A stretch of DNA of 64,000 nucleotides from Rhizobiaceae bacterium MnEN-MB40S (GTDB lineage: Bacteria > Pseudomonadota > Alphaproteobacteria > Rhizobiales > Rhizobiaceae): assembly GCA_024343425.1 (NCBI GenBank), contig BRLC01000016.1, positions 1 to 64,000 on the forward strand. The letters run 5' to 3'. The position numbers and the translations under genes are program-made. Under the pieces are notes generated by a model. It was not told the DNA's origin, made no database searches, and worked only from the letters and a program-made list of their open reading frames with translations. Every line of letters begins with the position of its first letter. The first letter of the stretch is position 1. Of this stretch, positions 17,660 through 26,591 are shown in pieces.

Positions 17660-18418
17660 ATGACGCAGACAATCGCAGTAATAACCGGCGGAAGCCGGGG
17701 GCTCGGTCGAAGCATGGCGTTGCATCTCGCCGAAAAGGGCGTCGATGTGGTTCTGACCTGGCGAAGCAGAAAGGGCGACGCTGACGCCGTCGTGGCGGAT
17801 ATCGAAAAGCGCGGCCGCAAGGCCGTGGCGCTGCAGCTCGATACGAGCGCGACGGAAGGGTTTGCGGAATTTTCCCGTGAACTCTCCTCCGTTCTGGGGC
17901 AAGTATGGGGCCGGGACTCGTTCGACTTTCTCGTCAACAACGCCGGCACAGGCGTGCACAAGTCCTTCGCCGAAACAACCGAGGCGGATTTCGATCAACT
18001 GGTGGACATCCATCTCAGGGGCGTCTTCTTCCTGACGCAGCAACTGCTGCCGCTGATTGCGGATGGCGGCCGCATCGTGAACATTTCATCCGGGCTCGCG
18101 CGCTTCGCATTGCCGGGATACGCGGCGTACGGGACAATGAAAGGCGCCGTCGAGGTGCTGACCCGTTATCTGGCGAAGGAACTGGGTGACCGAAAGATCG
18201 CGGTGAACGCCGTGGCTCCCGGCGCTGTCGAGACCGATTTCGGCGGCGGGGCGGTCCGAGACAACGACGATCTCAACGCCTACATCGCATCGCAGACTGC
18301 TATGGGCAGGGTCGGGCTTCCAGACGACATTGGCGGCGCGGTCTCCAGTCTTCTGATTGGCGACCTTGGATGGATGACCGGCCAGCGGATCGAGGTGTCG
18401 GGCGGGCAAAGCCTGTGA
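17660..18418 (+). CDS. SDR family NAD(P)-dependent oxidoreductase
   Basis: Classical short-chain dehydrogenase/reductase of about 252 residues, cytosolic. It has the cofactor motif TGGSRGLGRSM near the start, NNAGTG (about residue 93), the catalytic Ser in NISSG, and the Tyr-x-x-x-Lys catalytic pair as YGTMK (about 158-162). The C-terminal WMTGQRIEVSGGQSL is usual for the family. Two start codons, 17654 and 17660, are in frame; AAAGGAGA lies directly before the first, so the second is better spaced. Its likely regulator is the divergent AraC protein. Substrate unknown. Confidence 0.9.
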   Translation: MTQTIAVITGGSRGLGRSMALHLAEKGVDVVLTWRSRKGDADAVVADIEKRGRKAVALQLDTSATEGFAEFSRELSSVLGQVWGRDSFDFLVNNAGTGVHKSFAETTEADFDQLVDIHLRGVFFLTQQLLPLIADGGRIVNISSGLARFALPGYAAYGTMKGAVEVLTRYLAKELGDRKIAVNAVAPGAVETDFGGGAVRDNDDLNAYIASQTAMGRVGLPDDIGGAVSSLLIGDLGWMTGQRIEVSGGQSL

Positions 18419-18440
18419 AGGTTGCTACTCAGGATAGTTT

Positions 18441-18470
18441 CCAAGGCGGTGACTTATGTCGCCGCCTTGG
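18441..18470 (+). terminator. Strong hairpin after the SDR gene (terminator-like, no U-tract)
   Basis: CCAAGGCGGTGAC and GTCGCCGCCTTGG form a 13-bp stem (one G-U pair) around the loop TTAT, 23 bases after the SDR stop. The following bases are CGTTGAAAC, without a T-run, so termination would need Rho or be inefficient. Confidence 0.55.
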
Positions 18471-18902
18471 CGTTGAAACAGCCCGGTTTGCAAGCATTTG
18501 CATGGAAAATTAACTATATTTCTTCATAACAGTTAAGTTGTGACGTAAATACAGGGCGTCATTATCCATTTGGTAAGAAACAGCCCAAATTTCCTGCAAA
18601 AACGGATATTTCGTTGTGTTTCTGCAACATTGACATCAAAATAATATTTTGTTTTCGCAATATTACTTTACGATACCAAGCGTGTTCTGATACTGATCGC
18701 GTCGATCATAGTAAGTATCGTCTCGATATCTGTTTTGGGACGAGCTGAGTCAATGGAGTGACGGATCCCGAAAAGCAATCGAGTTCAGTTTGAGTAACGG
18801 GTAGCAGGTCAATCCTGAGTCGGCTTTCTTCTTTGGCCGCGACGCCATCATCAAACATTTTCGGTTGACTGTTCGATCCGTCGAAACGGGGGACTATCGG
18901 TG
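18471..18902. other. AT-rich upstream region of the first autotransporter
   Basis: No gene is seen. About 18500-18690 is markedly AT-rich compared with the rest of the window and includes TTGACA at 18630-18635, a possible -35 element without a convincing -10. At 18689-18719 a compound hairpin can be drawn: outer stem GATACT/AGTATC and inner stem GATCG-CGT-CGATC with a six-base bulge (ATAGTA). If transcription starts before 18689, the autotransporter mRNA has a leader of more than 200 bases. Confidence 0.5.
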
Positions 18903-21900
18903 ATGCCACGCCAGACAACTGTCAAATCCGGAAAATCAAACGAATCAACACTTCTGAGGAAACGGCTGCTGTCGGGCACGGCGCTTGCGCTGTTTTCGGG
19001 CGTCGCCTTTTCCGGCCTGGCGGTTTTGACCCCTTCATCAGCCCAGGCGGACGACGAGTGCGGCGTTCTCACAAACAACGGTTCGACCGACCTGATCTCC
19101 TGCGGTCCGACGGAAGGCCAGAACGGCATCAGCTACCCGGCCGTGCAGGACGACCTGCAGATGAACCTCAACGGCACGACGCAGAACACAACCGCCGACG
19201 GGGTGTGGATTTCCAACGACACCGGCTATGGGCCCGACGTCGTGGTCTACACGACGCAGTATCCGGGGCCGATCAATCCCGCCATCTATTCCAATGACGG
19301 CGATCCGGCGCTGGCCGTCCAGTTGGACGAGGGCGGCGACATCACCCTCGATCACGATTATGGAACGTTCACAAACAATGGCGGCGGACAGGGCGTCAAT
19401 CTTTATACGTCTTCCGGCGACATCAACGTGGACATTGCGGAAGGCGCTTCCGTAACGGCCTATGACAACAACGGAATGAACCTTTACACCGACGACGGCG
19501 ATATCACGGTCGTGAACGCCGGAACGGTTTCGGGCGATGGAGACGGCGACTATTTCGGCGGAAACGGTCTTTACGCTTCGGCTTCGGGAACCGTCGACAT
19601 CACCAACAGCTCCATGACCTCGATGATCGGCGCCGATCATGGCATGGAAGTCAATAACTCGAACCAGGTGCTGATCAACAATACGGGTGGACTGACAGTC
19701 GGTCTTGGCGGCGAAGGCGTGGAGATCAACGACATCTTCGGCAGTTCACTGGCCCAGGACGAGGCGAGCGTCGGCATTATCAATACGGCCGGCGTCATCG
19801 CCGGTTACTGGGACGGCGTCGACGTTTCGGACGTATGGAATTCCGATGAGATGCCGGAAAACGAACTCTATATCGACAACAAGGGCGAGATGGAGAACGA
19901 CGCGGTCGTGACCCGCGGCGGCCTCATTCTCGGCACGTTCGGCCAGGGCGTCGATCTCGACGAGATCGACGGCGACGTCGTCATCGACAACAAGGAGACC
20001 TGGAACAAGGGTCTGAGCGTCGCCGGCGTCGAGACGGCGATCGGCAGCTTTTCCGGCGACGTTGCAGATCTTGCGACCGACCTCTATGACGCCGGTCTCT
20101 CCGGCATCGTCGGCGAAAGCCACGGCATCCGGATGTACGACATCGGCGAGCCGAGCTACGACAATGACGGCTATGTGATTGTCGACAACCGGCTTGGCCT
20201 CATCGCCGGCTACAATGGCACCGGCGTTCAGATCGGCGAAGTCGGCCTGAATGCGCCCGGATATACTTCCGTCGATTTCGACAACCGGGGCGGTCTGGTC
20301 GCCGGTTTGAACGGATACGGCATCAACATCTTTTCGACCAACGGAAGCGTTGAAATCGACAACGGCTCCTATGGCTACGACGCCGACAACAACTACATCG
20401 GCGGCGGCACTGTTCTGGCTCTCGGAGACAACAATCAGGACGGCGTGTACCTGTCCTATATCGGCGCCGACGTCGTCATCAACAATATGGACGGCCTGAT
20501 CTACTCGGCGACGGGAGACGCCGTCGACGTGGAGAGCGTGGGCGCCACGGCCTATGTCGGCTACTACGGCGCCGGCGGTTACTATTCCGGCGACAACGCC
20601 TTCTACATCGCCCCGATGGGAAGCGCGGTCGAGATGTCCTCCTTCTATACCGGGTACATTCATACGGGCGGACTTGCCGTCGGTTACGGCAGCGGAGACA
20701 TGCCTGTTTACAATGTGGCCGGTTTCGACGAAGTCGAGATCATGAACACCGGTATTGCCGGCAGCATGAACCTGCCCGGTTTCACGGTCGATGGCGACAC
20801 GATCAACACCAGCATCCTCAACGGCGAGCCTGTCGATTTCTTCGCCGATGTCGACGATTACGACGGCACGGCCGACATCTGGTACGAGGTCGCCAGCATT
20901 TCCGACTATGCCCTTTCAGCCGGCGCCGCCGGCAGCCTGAGCAATCTGGAAAACTACGCTGATGCAGCCGACGACGTCCTGGTCGTCGCCGAAAATTATT
21001 ACATCTTCGACTTCGACAACTCGGGCATTGCAGTCGGTCAAGTTCTTCTCCAGGACACGGACTACAGCAACACGGTCAGCAACTCCGGCGCCTGGTATAC
21101 GCTGGGTGAGAATTACCTTGGACAAAACGGCCGCCTCTACAACGAAGAGGGCGGTGTCATCCAGACCGCTTTTGCTGACGGATACAGCGACTCCACGTCG
21201 TTCGCCCTCAACTGGTTCGACAATGACGGCGCGTTGAGCATGATCGACGGCGACGCCTATGACCGCACCTATGTCAACTTCCTGAACGAAAGCAGCTACA
21301 GCTCGGGCTGGAGCGGTTACGGCGACGTTGCGGTCGACGTCGATTTTTACAACGGCGTGTCCGACCGTCTCGTCTTCTCGAACTACTCCTCCGACTACGC
21401 CTACAATATCGAGGGTTCGAACGGCGTGATCGTCAACGTGCTGAGCAGCACGCCGGGCGGCATCAACCAGTACGGCATCGACGTCGTGCAATATGACGAC
21501 AACGCCTACATCGACAACAACTGCTACGGTCCGTGCGTTGCGGGAGACGCCTTCTACATTTCGTCGGCCTCCGACGGATACTTCAACTGGGGCGGCGCCG
21601 GCATGATCGCCGACGGCATGTTCGCCTGGTACATGGCGCAGGACGAAGACTATGAAGACTTCGAATTGCGCAGCACCTGGGCGCCGACCGTCGACCAGCT
21701 TCCGTCGCTCGTAACGCAGGTTCAGAACGCCTGGTACCAGACCAACGACGTGGTCGCCGATCACATCCGCGGCAATCGCTGGCCTGAATCCTTCGGCACG
21801 ACCTACAACGCCGACTTCATTACCGCAGCGCCCACTCCGGCGGCGCCTGTCATGGCTGATGCGTACAACAAGGGCGTCTGGCTGAAGGTTCAGGGTTCGT

Positions 21901-22706
21901 GGACCGATCGGGACACCGAACTTGCCCGCTCCGTTGGCGGCGTGACCTCCGTGGTCGACACCAGCTATGATCAGGACATCTACAGCATCATTGGCGGTCT
22001 CGACATGCGCTTCGGCGACGACGGACCGTTCCGCGCAGGCCTGTTCGGCGGCTACATCAGTTCGCAGTCCAACTTCACGTCCTGGGCCGCGACGGCTGAC
22101 TTCGACGGCGCGACCATCGGCGCCTATCTCGACTACACGAAGGGCAGCTTCTACGCCGATGCGACCATCAAGGCCGACTTCCTGAGCGGCGACTACACGG
22201 CCAATGTGAACGGCGTCAATCTGGTCTCCGGAAGCCCTGACGCAACCAGCGTCGGTGTGCTCGCCAATACGGGCTACCGCTTCCAGGGCAATCGCGGCTA
22301 TATCGAACCGATCGCCTCCTTCGCCTATGTCAGCAGCAGCCTCGACAACTTCCAGTCGGGCGGCGCATCCGTCAGCTTCAGCGACGGCAACAGCCTGCGG
22401 GCCGGCGCCGGCGCCAGGATCGGCACGGACTTCGACATGGCCAGCGGCGCACAGGCGGAAGTCTCGCTGCTCGGCAAGGTGTGGAACGAGTTCGAGGACG
22501 CCAACAGCGTGACTGTGACGGACCTCGGATCGGGCAGCTCCGCCACCTTCCAGGACGGCATCGACGGGGTCTTCGGAGAAGTCTCGGCCGTGCTCAACGT
22601 GACCAACGCCAACAGGTCGATGTCGGGCTTCATTTCGGGCGGAACCGAGTTCAACAGCACCTACACGACGCTGAACGCAAAGGGCGGCTTCCGGGTCAAC
22701 TGGTAA
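18903..22706 (+). CDS. Autotransporter (type Va secretion) outer-membrane beta-barrel protein
   Basis: Large surface or secreted protein of 1267 residues. A 49-residue leader (two Arg/Lys-rich turns, then GTALALFSGVAFSGLAVL, cleavage after SAQA) is followed by a passenger of about 930 residues and a C-terminal beta-barrel of about 280 residues (from roughly GVWLKVQGSWTDRDTE) ending in FRVNW, the aromatic end typical of outer-membrane proteins. The passenger repeats a beta-helix pattern of about 40 residues built around D-N-x-G-G-L-V-A-G-x-N-G-x-G-I (for example DNRGGLVAGLNGYGINIF). Cys pairs occur at residues 53/67 and in NNCYGPC. GGGGGA precedes ATG 18903; a GTG immediately before is less likely. 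Function (adhesion or other) is unknown. Confidence 0.9.
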   Translation: MPRQTTVKSGKSNESTLLRKRLLSGTALALFSGVAFSGLAVLTPSSAQADDECGVLTNNGSTDLISCGPTEGQNGISYPAVQDDLQMNLNGTTQNTTADGVWISNDTGYGPDVVVYTTQYPGPINPAIYSNDGDPALAVQLDEGGDITLDHDYGTFTNNGGGQGVNLYTSSGDINVDIAEGASVTAYDNNGMNLYTDDGDITVVNAGTVSGDGDGDYFGGNGLYASASGTVDITNSSMTSMIGADHGMEVNNSNQVLINNTGGLTVGLGGEGVEINDIFGSSLAQDEASVGIINTAGVIAGYWDGVDVSDVWNSDEMPENELYIDNKGEMENDAVVTRGGLILGTFGQGVDLDEIDGDVVIDNKETWNKGLSVAGVETAIGSFSGDVADLATDLYDAGLSGIVGESHGIRMYDIGEPSYDNDGYVIVDNRLGLIAGYNGTGVQIGEVGLNAPGYTSVDFDNRGGLVAGLNGYGINIFSTNGSVEIDNGSYGYDADNNYIGGGTVLALGDNNQDGVYLSYIGADVVINNMDGLIYSATGDAVDVESVGATAYVGYYGAGGYYSGDNAFYIAPMGSAVEMSSFYTGYIHTGGLAVGYGSGDMPVYNVAGFDEVEIMNTGIAGSMNLPGFTVDGDTINTSILNGEPVDFFADVDDYDGTADIWYEVASISDYALSAGAAGSLSNLENYADAADDVLVVAENYYIFDFDNSGIAVGQVLLQDTDYSNTVSNSGAWYTLGENYLGQNGRLYNEEGGVIQTAFADGYSDSTSFALNWFDNDGALSMIDGDAYDRTYVNFLNESSYSSGWSGYGDVAVDVDFYNGVSDRLVFSNYSSDYAYNIEGSNGVIVNVLSSTPGGINQYGIDVVQYDDNAYIDNNCYGPCVAGDAFYISSASDGYFNWGGAGMIADGMFAWYMAQDEDYEDFELRSTWAPTVDQLPSLVTQVQNAWYQTNDVVADHIRGNRWPESFGTTYNADFITAAPTPAAPVMADAYNKGVWLKVQGSWTDRDTELARSVGGVTSVVDTSYDQDIYSIIGGLDMRFGDDGPFRAGLFGGYISSQSNFTSWAATADFDGATIGAYLDYTKGSFYADATIKADFLSGDYTANVNGVNLVSGSPDATSVGVLANTGYRFQGNRGYIEPIASFAYVSSSLDNFQSGGASVSFSDGNSLRAGAGARIGTDFDMASGAQAEVSLLGKVWNEFEDANSVTVTDLGSGSSATFQDGIDGVFGEVSAVLNVTNANRSMSGFISGGTEFNSTYTTLNAKGGFRVNW

Positions 22707-22732
22707 GCTTCACCCAAAGTCGAAAAATCCGG

Positions 22733-22761
22733 GACCGGCGTCGAAAAGACGCCGGTCTTTT
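22733..22761 (+). terminator. Intrinsic terminator of the autotransporter gene
   Basis: GACCGGCGTC and GACGCCGGTC form a perfect 10-bp stem around GAAAA, followed by TTTT. It begins 27 bases after the stop codon. Confidence 0.85.
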
Positions 22762-22899
22762 CGTGTCCGAGCGCGGCAGTACATCTTGGCGAATATCACC
22801 ACATGTTAACATAGTAAACGCAATGTGAATCCGTGTCCCGATTTTCGCCCGAAACTGCCATTTTAGTGCATGGTGAAATGTAATGCGGAGACGGGATTC

Positions 22900-23730
22900 A
22901 TGGACAGGCAAAGCGGACACATGTCCGATATGGACGTCCGGAGAATCGGCGCTGACCCGGAAACGCGCAAGGCGCGGCACCTTTTGCCGCTCGCGGTTTT
23001 CGCTCTCGCCGGGATAGGTATAGGCACGGCTCTGGCGCCGGATTTCACGACTGTAGGCGCCGCGCCGGAAGAAGATAAACCCGAAATCAGGATGGCGCAG
23101 ACGGTCGCCGTTGTTTCGCCGGAGGACGAGCGTTCCTTCGAAGCGCCGGCGACCGAGACTGCCTCCACCCCATCCAAACGCGCCCGCGTGGTTCGGGTGA
23201 GGGCCCCGGTGTCAACCGGAGAAGCGCCGGATCCCAAGCAGACGGTCAGGCGGATCAACCCGTTGCTGCGCCAGGATGTCGCCGCGGTTCGTCTCGCCAA
23301 CGCCTGGGTCGAATCGGAAATCGATACGGCGCGGACAGGATCGATCGATCGCAACGCCGAAGACATTGCGATCGCCGACTCGGAAGAAAAGCTCGTCGCG
23401 ATGAAAGAGCCCGTCGAGGAAGACAGCGTCACGGAAGTTATCCTGTCGTCGCTTGCGTCCGAGCATGCGGCCACGATGCCGGAGCCGGCCAAGAAGCCGG
23501 AAAAGGTCGCCGAGAAAGCGCCGCAAGCCGATGACGACGGATTGGTGGCGGGCCGCACGACGCAGGCCGTCAATCTGCGCTCCGCACCGACCAACGGCTC
23601 CCGCGTCATGCAGGTGGTGCCGGCCAACGCGGCGATCAAGACGGACGGTTCCTGCCAGCACTGGTGTGAAGTCTTCTATGACGGCAGCAAGGGCTATATC
23701 TACAAATCCTTCATCCGCAAAACCAGCTGA
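22900..23730 (+). CDS. SH3-domain protein, membrane-anchored
   Basis: Predicted inner-membrane protein with a periplasmic bacterial SH3 domain, 276 residues from ATG 22900. A charged N-terminus precedes one membrane segment (LLPLAVFALAGIGIGTALA, about residues 28-48), a long low-complexity linker rich in Glu, Ala, Pro and Thr (about 50-215), and the SH3_3 domain (about 218-274: TTQAVNLRSAPTNGSRVMQV, then GYIYKSFIRK). Such domains bind cell-wall peptides. An earlier in-frame ATG at 22870 exists; GGAGACGGG lies before 22900. A 10-bp palindrome ATGTTAACAT at 22803-22812 lies in its upstream region. Confidence 0.75.
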   Translation: MDRQSGHMSDMDVRRIGADPETRKARHLLPLAVFALAGIGIGTALAPDFTTVGAAPEEDKPEIRMAQTVAVVSPEDERSFEAPATETASTPSKRARVVRVRAPVSTGEAPDPKQTVRRINPLLRQDVAAVRLANAWVESEIDTARTGSIDRNAEDIAIADSEEKLVAMKEPVEEDSVTEVILSSLASEHAATMPEPAKKPEKVAEKAPQADDDGLVAGRTTQAVNLRSAPTNGSRVMQVVPANAAIKTDGSCQHWCEVFYDGSKGYIYKSFIRKTS

Positions 23731-23744
23731 CGCGAGCCCGGACG

Positions 23745-24434
23745 TTACTCTTGTCCGGCCGGCTGCACGTGGGCGAGTGAACTGACGCCCAGCCATGCGC
23801 GCAGCGTCTTCAACGCGGTCCGGTCGCCATGCGCTTCAAGCCGGTCCGCCTTCAGCGCCTGGGTCAGGGACATGTCTCCCCGCCAGACATAGATCAGCGT
23901 CGGCAGATCCGACCGGACATAGAGGTCGACGTCAAAGCCCGGCTCCCGGATGCACAATTCGCAGCGCTCGTTCTCGTTGAGAAACCACCAGCGGCGCTTG
24001 TGGGCGGGCTGATCGGTGAACTGGATCTCGACGACTGCGCGTTCCTTTTTGAAGGCGGCCGGATTGACGCTGTTTTCCATCGCCCAGAGGAGCAGGTCGA
24101 GGTCGATCTCGTGTTCATGCAACTGACGGCGCGTCCAGCGCTGTCCCCAAACGCCAAGCGCAATAACGATCGGTACGAATTCCTCGCCGGCGGGCGTCAG
24201 GTGATAGGTCCAGCTTTGCCGGCCCTCGGCCCGGCGCCGCTCGACAATGCCTTCCGCCTCGAGCTGTTTCAGACGCCGGGAGAGCAGGGTGGGCGAAGCG
24301 AGCGGAATGCCCCGCTGCAACTGGGAAAACCGGGTGGCGCCGACGGCCAGGTCGCGCAGGATGAGCGACGTCCATCGCTCGCAGAAAACTTCGGAGGCCT
24401 TGGCGATGGGGCAGAACTGTCCGTAGGTCTTCAT
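23745..24434 (-). CDS. HxlR family regulator with C-terminal SCP2-like domain
   Basis: Winged-helix regulator of 229 residues. The HxlR domain spans about residues 1-105 (CPIAKASEVFCERWTSLILRDL, SPTLLSRRLKQLEAEGIVERR, YHLTPAGEEF), with two Cys near the start as in redox- or aldehyde-sensing members. The second half (about 125-215: FTDQPAHKRRWWFL, YVRSDLPTLIYVWRGDMSL) resembles the SCP2 sterol-carrier fold, which probably binds a lipophilic ligand. It is divergent from the methyltransferase gene at 24557, with an inverted repeat between them. Target genes are inferred from this arrangement. Confidence 0.88.
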   Translation of the reverse strand: MKTYGQFCPIAKASEVFCERWTSLILRDLAVGATRFSQLQRGIPLASPTLLSRRLKQLEAEGIVERRRAEGRQSWTYHLTPAGEEFVPIVIALGVWGQRWTRRQLHEHEIDLDLLLWAMENSVNPAAFKKERAVVEIQFTDQPAHKRRWWFLNENERCELCIREPGFDVDLYVRSDLPTLIYVWRGDMSLTQALKADRLEAHGDRTALKTLRAWLGVSSLAHVQPAGQE

Positions 24435-24470
24435 GGCGTCTTTCTCCCTGGCGAAGAGAATACCATTCGT

Positions 24471-24490
24471 TGTAGCTGGCGAATACTACA
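24471..24490. promoter_or_regulatory. Candidate HxlR operator between regulator and methyltransferase
   Basis: Inverted repeat TGTAG-N10-CTACA, in an otherwise AT-richer gap; a further TGTAC-type half-site follows (CACTTCGTGTAC). It lies 37 bases upstream of the regulator start and 67 bases upstream of the methyltransferase start, the usual position of an autoregulatory HxlR site. Confidence 0.5.
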
Positions 24491-24556
24491 CTTCGTGTAC
24501 TGTTTTCATCCGCGGGCGCGTGGTTTCCTTCGCATGACAAGCGGAAGGAGAGGACA

Positions 24557-25372
24557 ATGCTCGATACGGATACGACTGTTCTTCCCCATCACCGGGACGC
24601 AGCCCGGCTCTGGGGCAAAGGCGGCATGGACTATGACGATATCAGTTTCGTCATTTCCGACGCGCTCGCCCATGCGGCCCAGCGGCTTGCTGCATCCGCC
24701 GGCGACGCGGCGCTGGATGTGGCGACAGGCACCGGCTGGACGGCGCGCAACGTGGCGCGCAGCGGCGCCGACGTGACGGCCGTCGACATTTCCGAAACGC
24801 TTCTTGAGGCGGCCGTCAACCTTTCAGGGCCCGGTTATCCGCAGATCCGGTTCAGGCAGGCCGACGCGGAAGAACTGCCCTTTGCCGACGCGCAATTCGA
24901 CAGGGTGATTTCGACCTTCGGGGTGATGTTCGCGGCCAATCACGGAAAGGCTGCCTCGGAACTCGCGCGGGTTTGCAGGCCGGGCGGCCGCCTGGCGCTC
25001 GCCACCTGGGTTCCCGGCGGCAGCGTCGCCGAATTCTTCGGGCTGATCGCGAAGCACGGCGAAGCGCCGGCGCCGGAGCGTTCCCCGCTCGACTGGGGTG
25101 ACCCGGACTGCCTCGAAACGCTTCTCGGCGGTTCATTCGATCTGACGTTCGAGCGCGGCGTGAGCAACGCCTATCACGACACGCCGGAGCATATCCGCAA
25201 CTGGTACATGCGCGGGTTCGGTCCGGTGCGCGACGTCATGGACAGGCTGGAGGGCGACGCCCGCGCCGCCTTTATCCAGGACCTCGACGCCTATCACGCG
25301 CGCTACGAGACAGCGGACGGTCTGCTGCACATCAAGCGCGAGTATCTGGTGACGATCGGCGAGCGGCGTTGA
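24557..25372 (+). CDS. Class I SAM-dependent methyltransferase
   Basis: Methyltransferase of 271 residues. The SAM-binding motif I is LDVATGTGWTARNVARSG (about residues 55-72), followed by VTAVDISETLLEAA, the motif FRQADAEELPFADAQFDRVI and RPGGRLALATWVP, all as in UbiE/Methyltransf_11 proteins. GGAGAGGA precedes the ATG. The substrate is unknown; the lipophilic-ligand domain of its divergent regulator hints at a small hydrophobic molecule, which is only an inference. Confidence 0.88.
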   Translation: MLDTDTTVLPHHRDAARLWGKGGMDYDDISFVISDALAHAAQRLAASAGDAALDVATGTGWTARNVARSGADVTAVDISETLLEAAVNLSGPGYPQIRFRQADAEELPFADAQFDRVISTFGVMFAANHGKAASELARVCRPGGRLALATWVPGGSVAEFFGLIAKHGEAPAPERSPLDWGDPDCLETLLGGSFDLTFERGVSNAYHDTPEHIRNWYMRGFGPVRDVMDRLEGDARAAFIQDLDAYHARYETADGLLHIKREYLVTIGERR

Positions 25373-25406
25373 GGCGAACCGGCGGCGGGGCAGCCGCCGG
25401 ATAGCG

Positions 25407-26591
25407 TTACTCGATCGACGACACGATGGCGCGCGCCACCTCGTCGAGCCGGTTGTCCGGCAGGCCGGCAATGTTGATGCGGCTGTCGCCGACAATATAG
25501 ACGCCGTGATCGGCGCGGATGCGGTCGATCTCTTCCGGCGCAATGCCGAGGCGGGAGAACATGCCGCGCTGGTCGGCGATGAAATCGAAGCGCGAGGAAT
25601 TGGATTCGCGACGCAGCGCCTCGGCGAAACCGGAACGCAGCTTCAGCATGCGGTTCCGCATTGCTGTGAGTTCCGTAATCCATTCGGATTTCAGATGCGA
25701 ATCTGTCAGCACCATGCGCACGATCGCAGCGCCATGATCCGGCGGCATCGAATAGACGGCGCGGGTCACCGCCATGAGCTGGGTGAAGGTCGCCTCCGCC
25801 TGGGACGACTCGGCGGCGATGATCATCGCCGCGCCGACGCGTTCGCGATAGACGCCAAAATTCTTCGAGCAGCTGGCTGCGATCAGCATTTCCGGAACTT
25901 TCGAGGCGAGAAGACGCAGGCCGGCTGCGTCTTCCTCCAGACCGTCGCCGAAGCCGAGATAGGCGAAATCGACAAAGGGCAGCAGACCTTTTTCCAGACA
26001 CAGATCGGCGATCGCCGCCCATTGTTCGAGATCGAGATCGGCGCCGGTCGGGTTGTGGCAGCAGCCGTGGACAAGCAGAACGTCGCCGGGCTTCGCCGCC
26101 GACAGCGCTTCCATCATTTCGGCGAACAGCAGCTTGCCGTTCTTCGTGTCGTAATAGGGGTATTGCTGCGTCTTCAGATGCGCATTCTTGAGCAGCGGCA
26201 TGTGGTTCGGCCATGTCGGATCGGAAACCCAGACAGTCGCCCCAGGCGTTGTGCGTCCGATCAGCATGGACAGGATCGACAGCGCGCCGGTGCCGCCCGG
26301 CGCCTGGCAGATCCGCGCCCTGTCCATGGACACGCTGTCGCCAAGCACCAGCGAACCCATCCCGGCGCAGAATTCCTTGTCGCCCTGAACCCCGACATAG
26401 GCCTTGGTCTTCTGCGAATCGAACAGGCGCAGTTCGGCCGACTTGATGGCGGCCAGAACCGGCGTGTCGCCGTGGCTGTCCTTGTAGACGCCGACGCCGA
26501 GGTCGAGCTTGTTTTCCCGCGGATCTTCGCGGAACTGCATCATCAGCCCGAGGATCTTGTCGGCGGGGGCGGCCTGTACGTTTTCAAACAT
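25407..26591 (-). CDS. tyrB: Aromatic amino acid aminotransferase (class I, TyrB/AspC type)
   Basis: PLP-dependent transaminase of 394 residues in the AspC/TyrB group. It begins MFENVQAAPADKILGLMMQF as these enzymes do and contains the PLP-binding NPTGADLD segment (about residue 180) and the Schiff-base Lys in SCSKNFGVYRERVG (about 244-257). It overlaps the upstream indolepyruvate oxidoreductase gene by 8 bp on the same strand, so the two are co-translated: the aminotransferase makes aryl-pyruvates, which the oxidoreductase decarboxylates. This context favours aromatic substrates over aspartate. Confidence 0.88.
   Translation of the reverse strand: MFENVQAAPADKILGLMMQFREDPRENKLDLGVGVYKDSHGDTPVLAAIKSAELRLFDSQKTKAYVGVQGDKEFCAGMGSLVLGDSVSMDRARICQAPGGTGALSILSMLIGRTTPGATVWVSDPTWPNHMPLLKNAHLKTQQYPYYDTKNGKLLFAEMMEALSAAKPGDVLLVHGCCHNPTGADLDLEQWAAIADLCLEKGLLPFVDFAYLGFGDGLEEDAAGLRLLASKVPEMLIAASCSKNFGVYRERVGAAMIIAAESSQAEATFTQLMAVTRAVYSMPPDHGAAIVRMVLTDSHLKSEWITELTAMRNRMLKLRSGFAEALRRESNSSRFDFIADQRGMFSRLGIAPEEIDRIRADHGVYIVGDSRINIAGLPDNRLDEVARAIVSSIE

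Noticed and set aside
18630..18665. Sigma-70 promoter for the first autotransporter (TTGACA at 18630)
   Set aside because: No acceptable -10 element at 16-18 bases; kept only as a remark in the region entry.
19860..20560. Tandem DNA repeats in the first autotransporter
   Set aside because: The repeats are at protein level (beta-helix turns) and the DNA has diverged; no CRISPR or exact tandem array exists.
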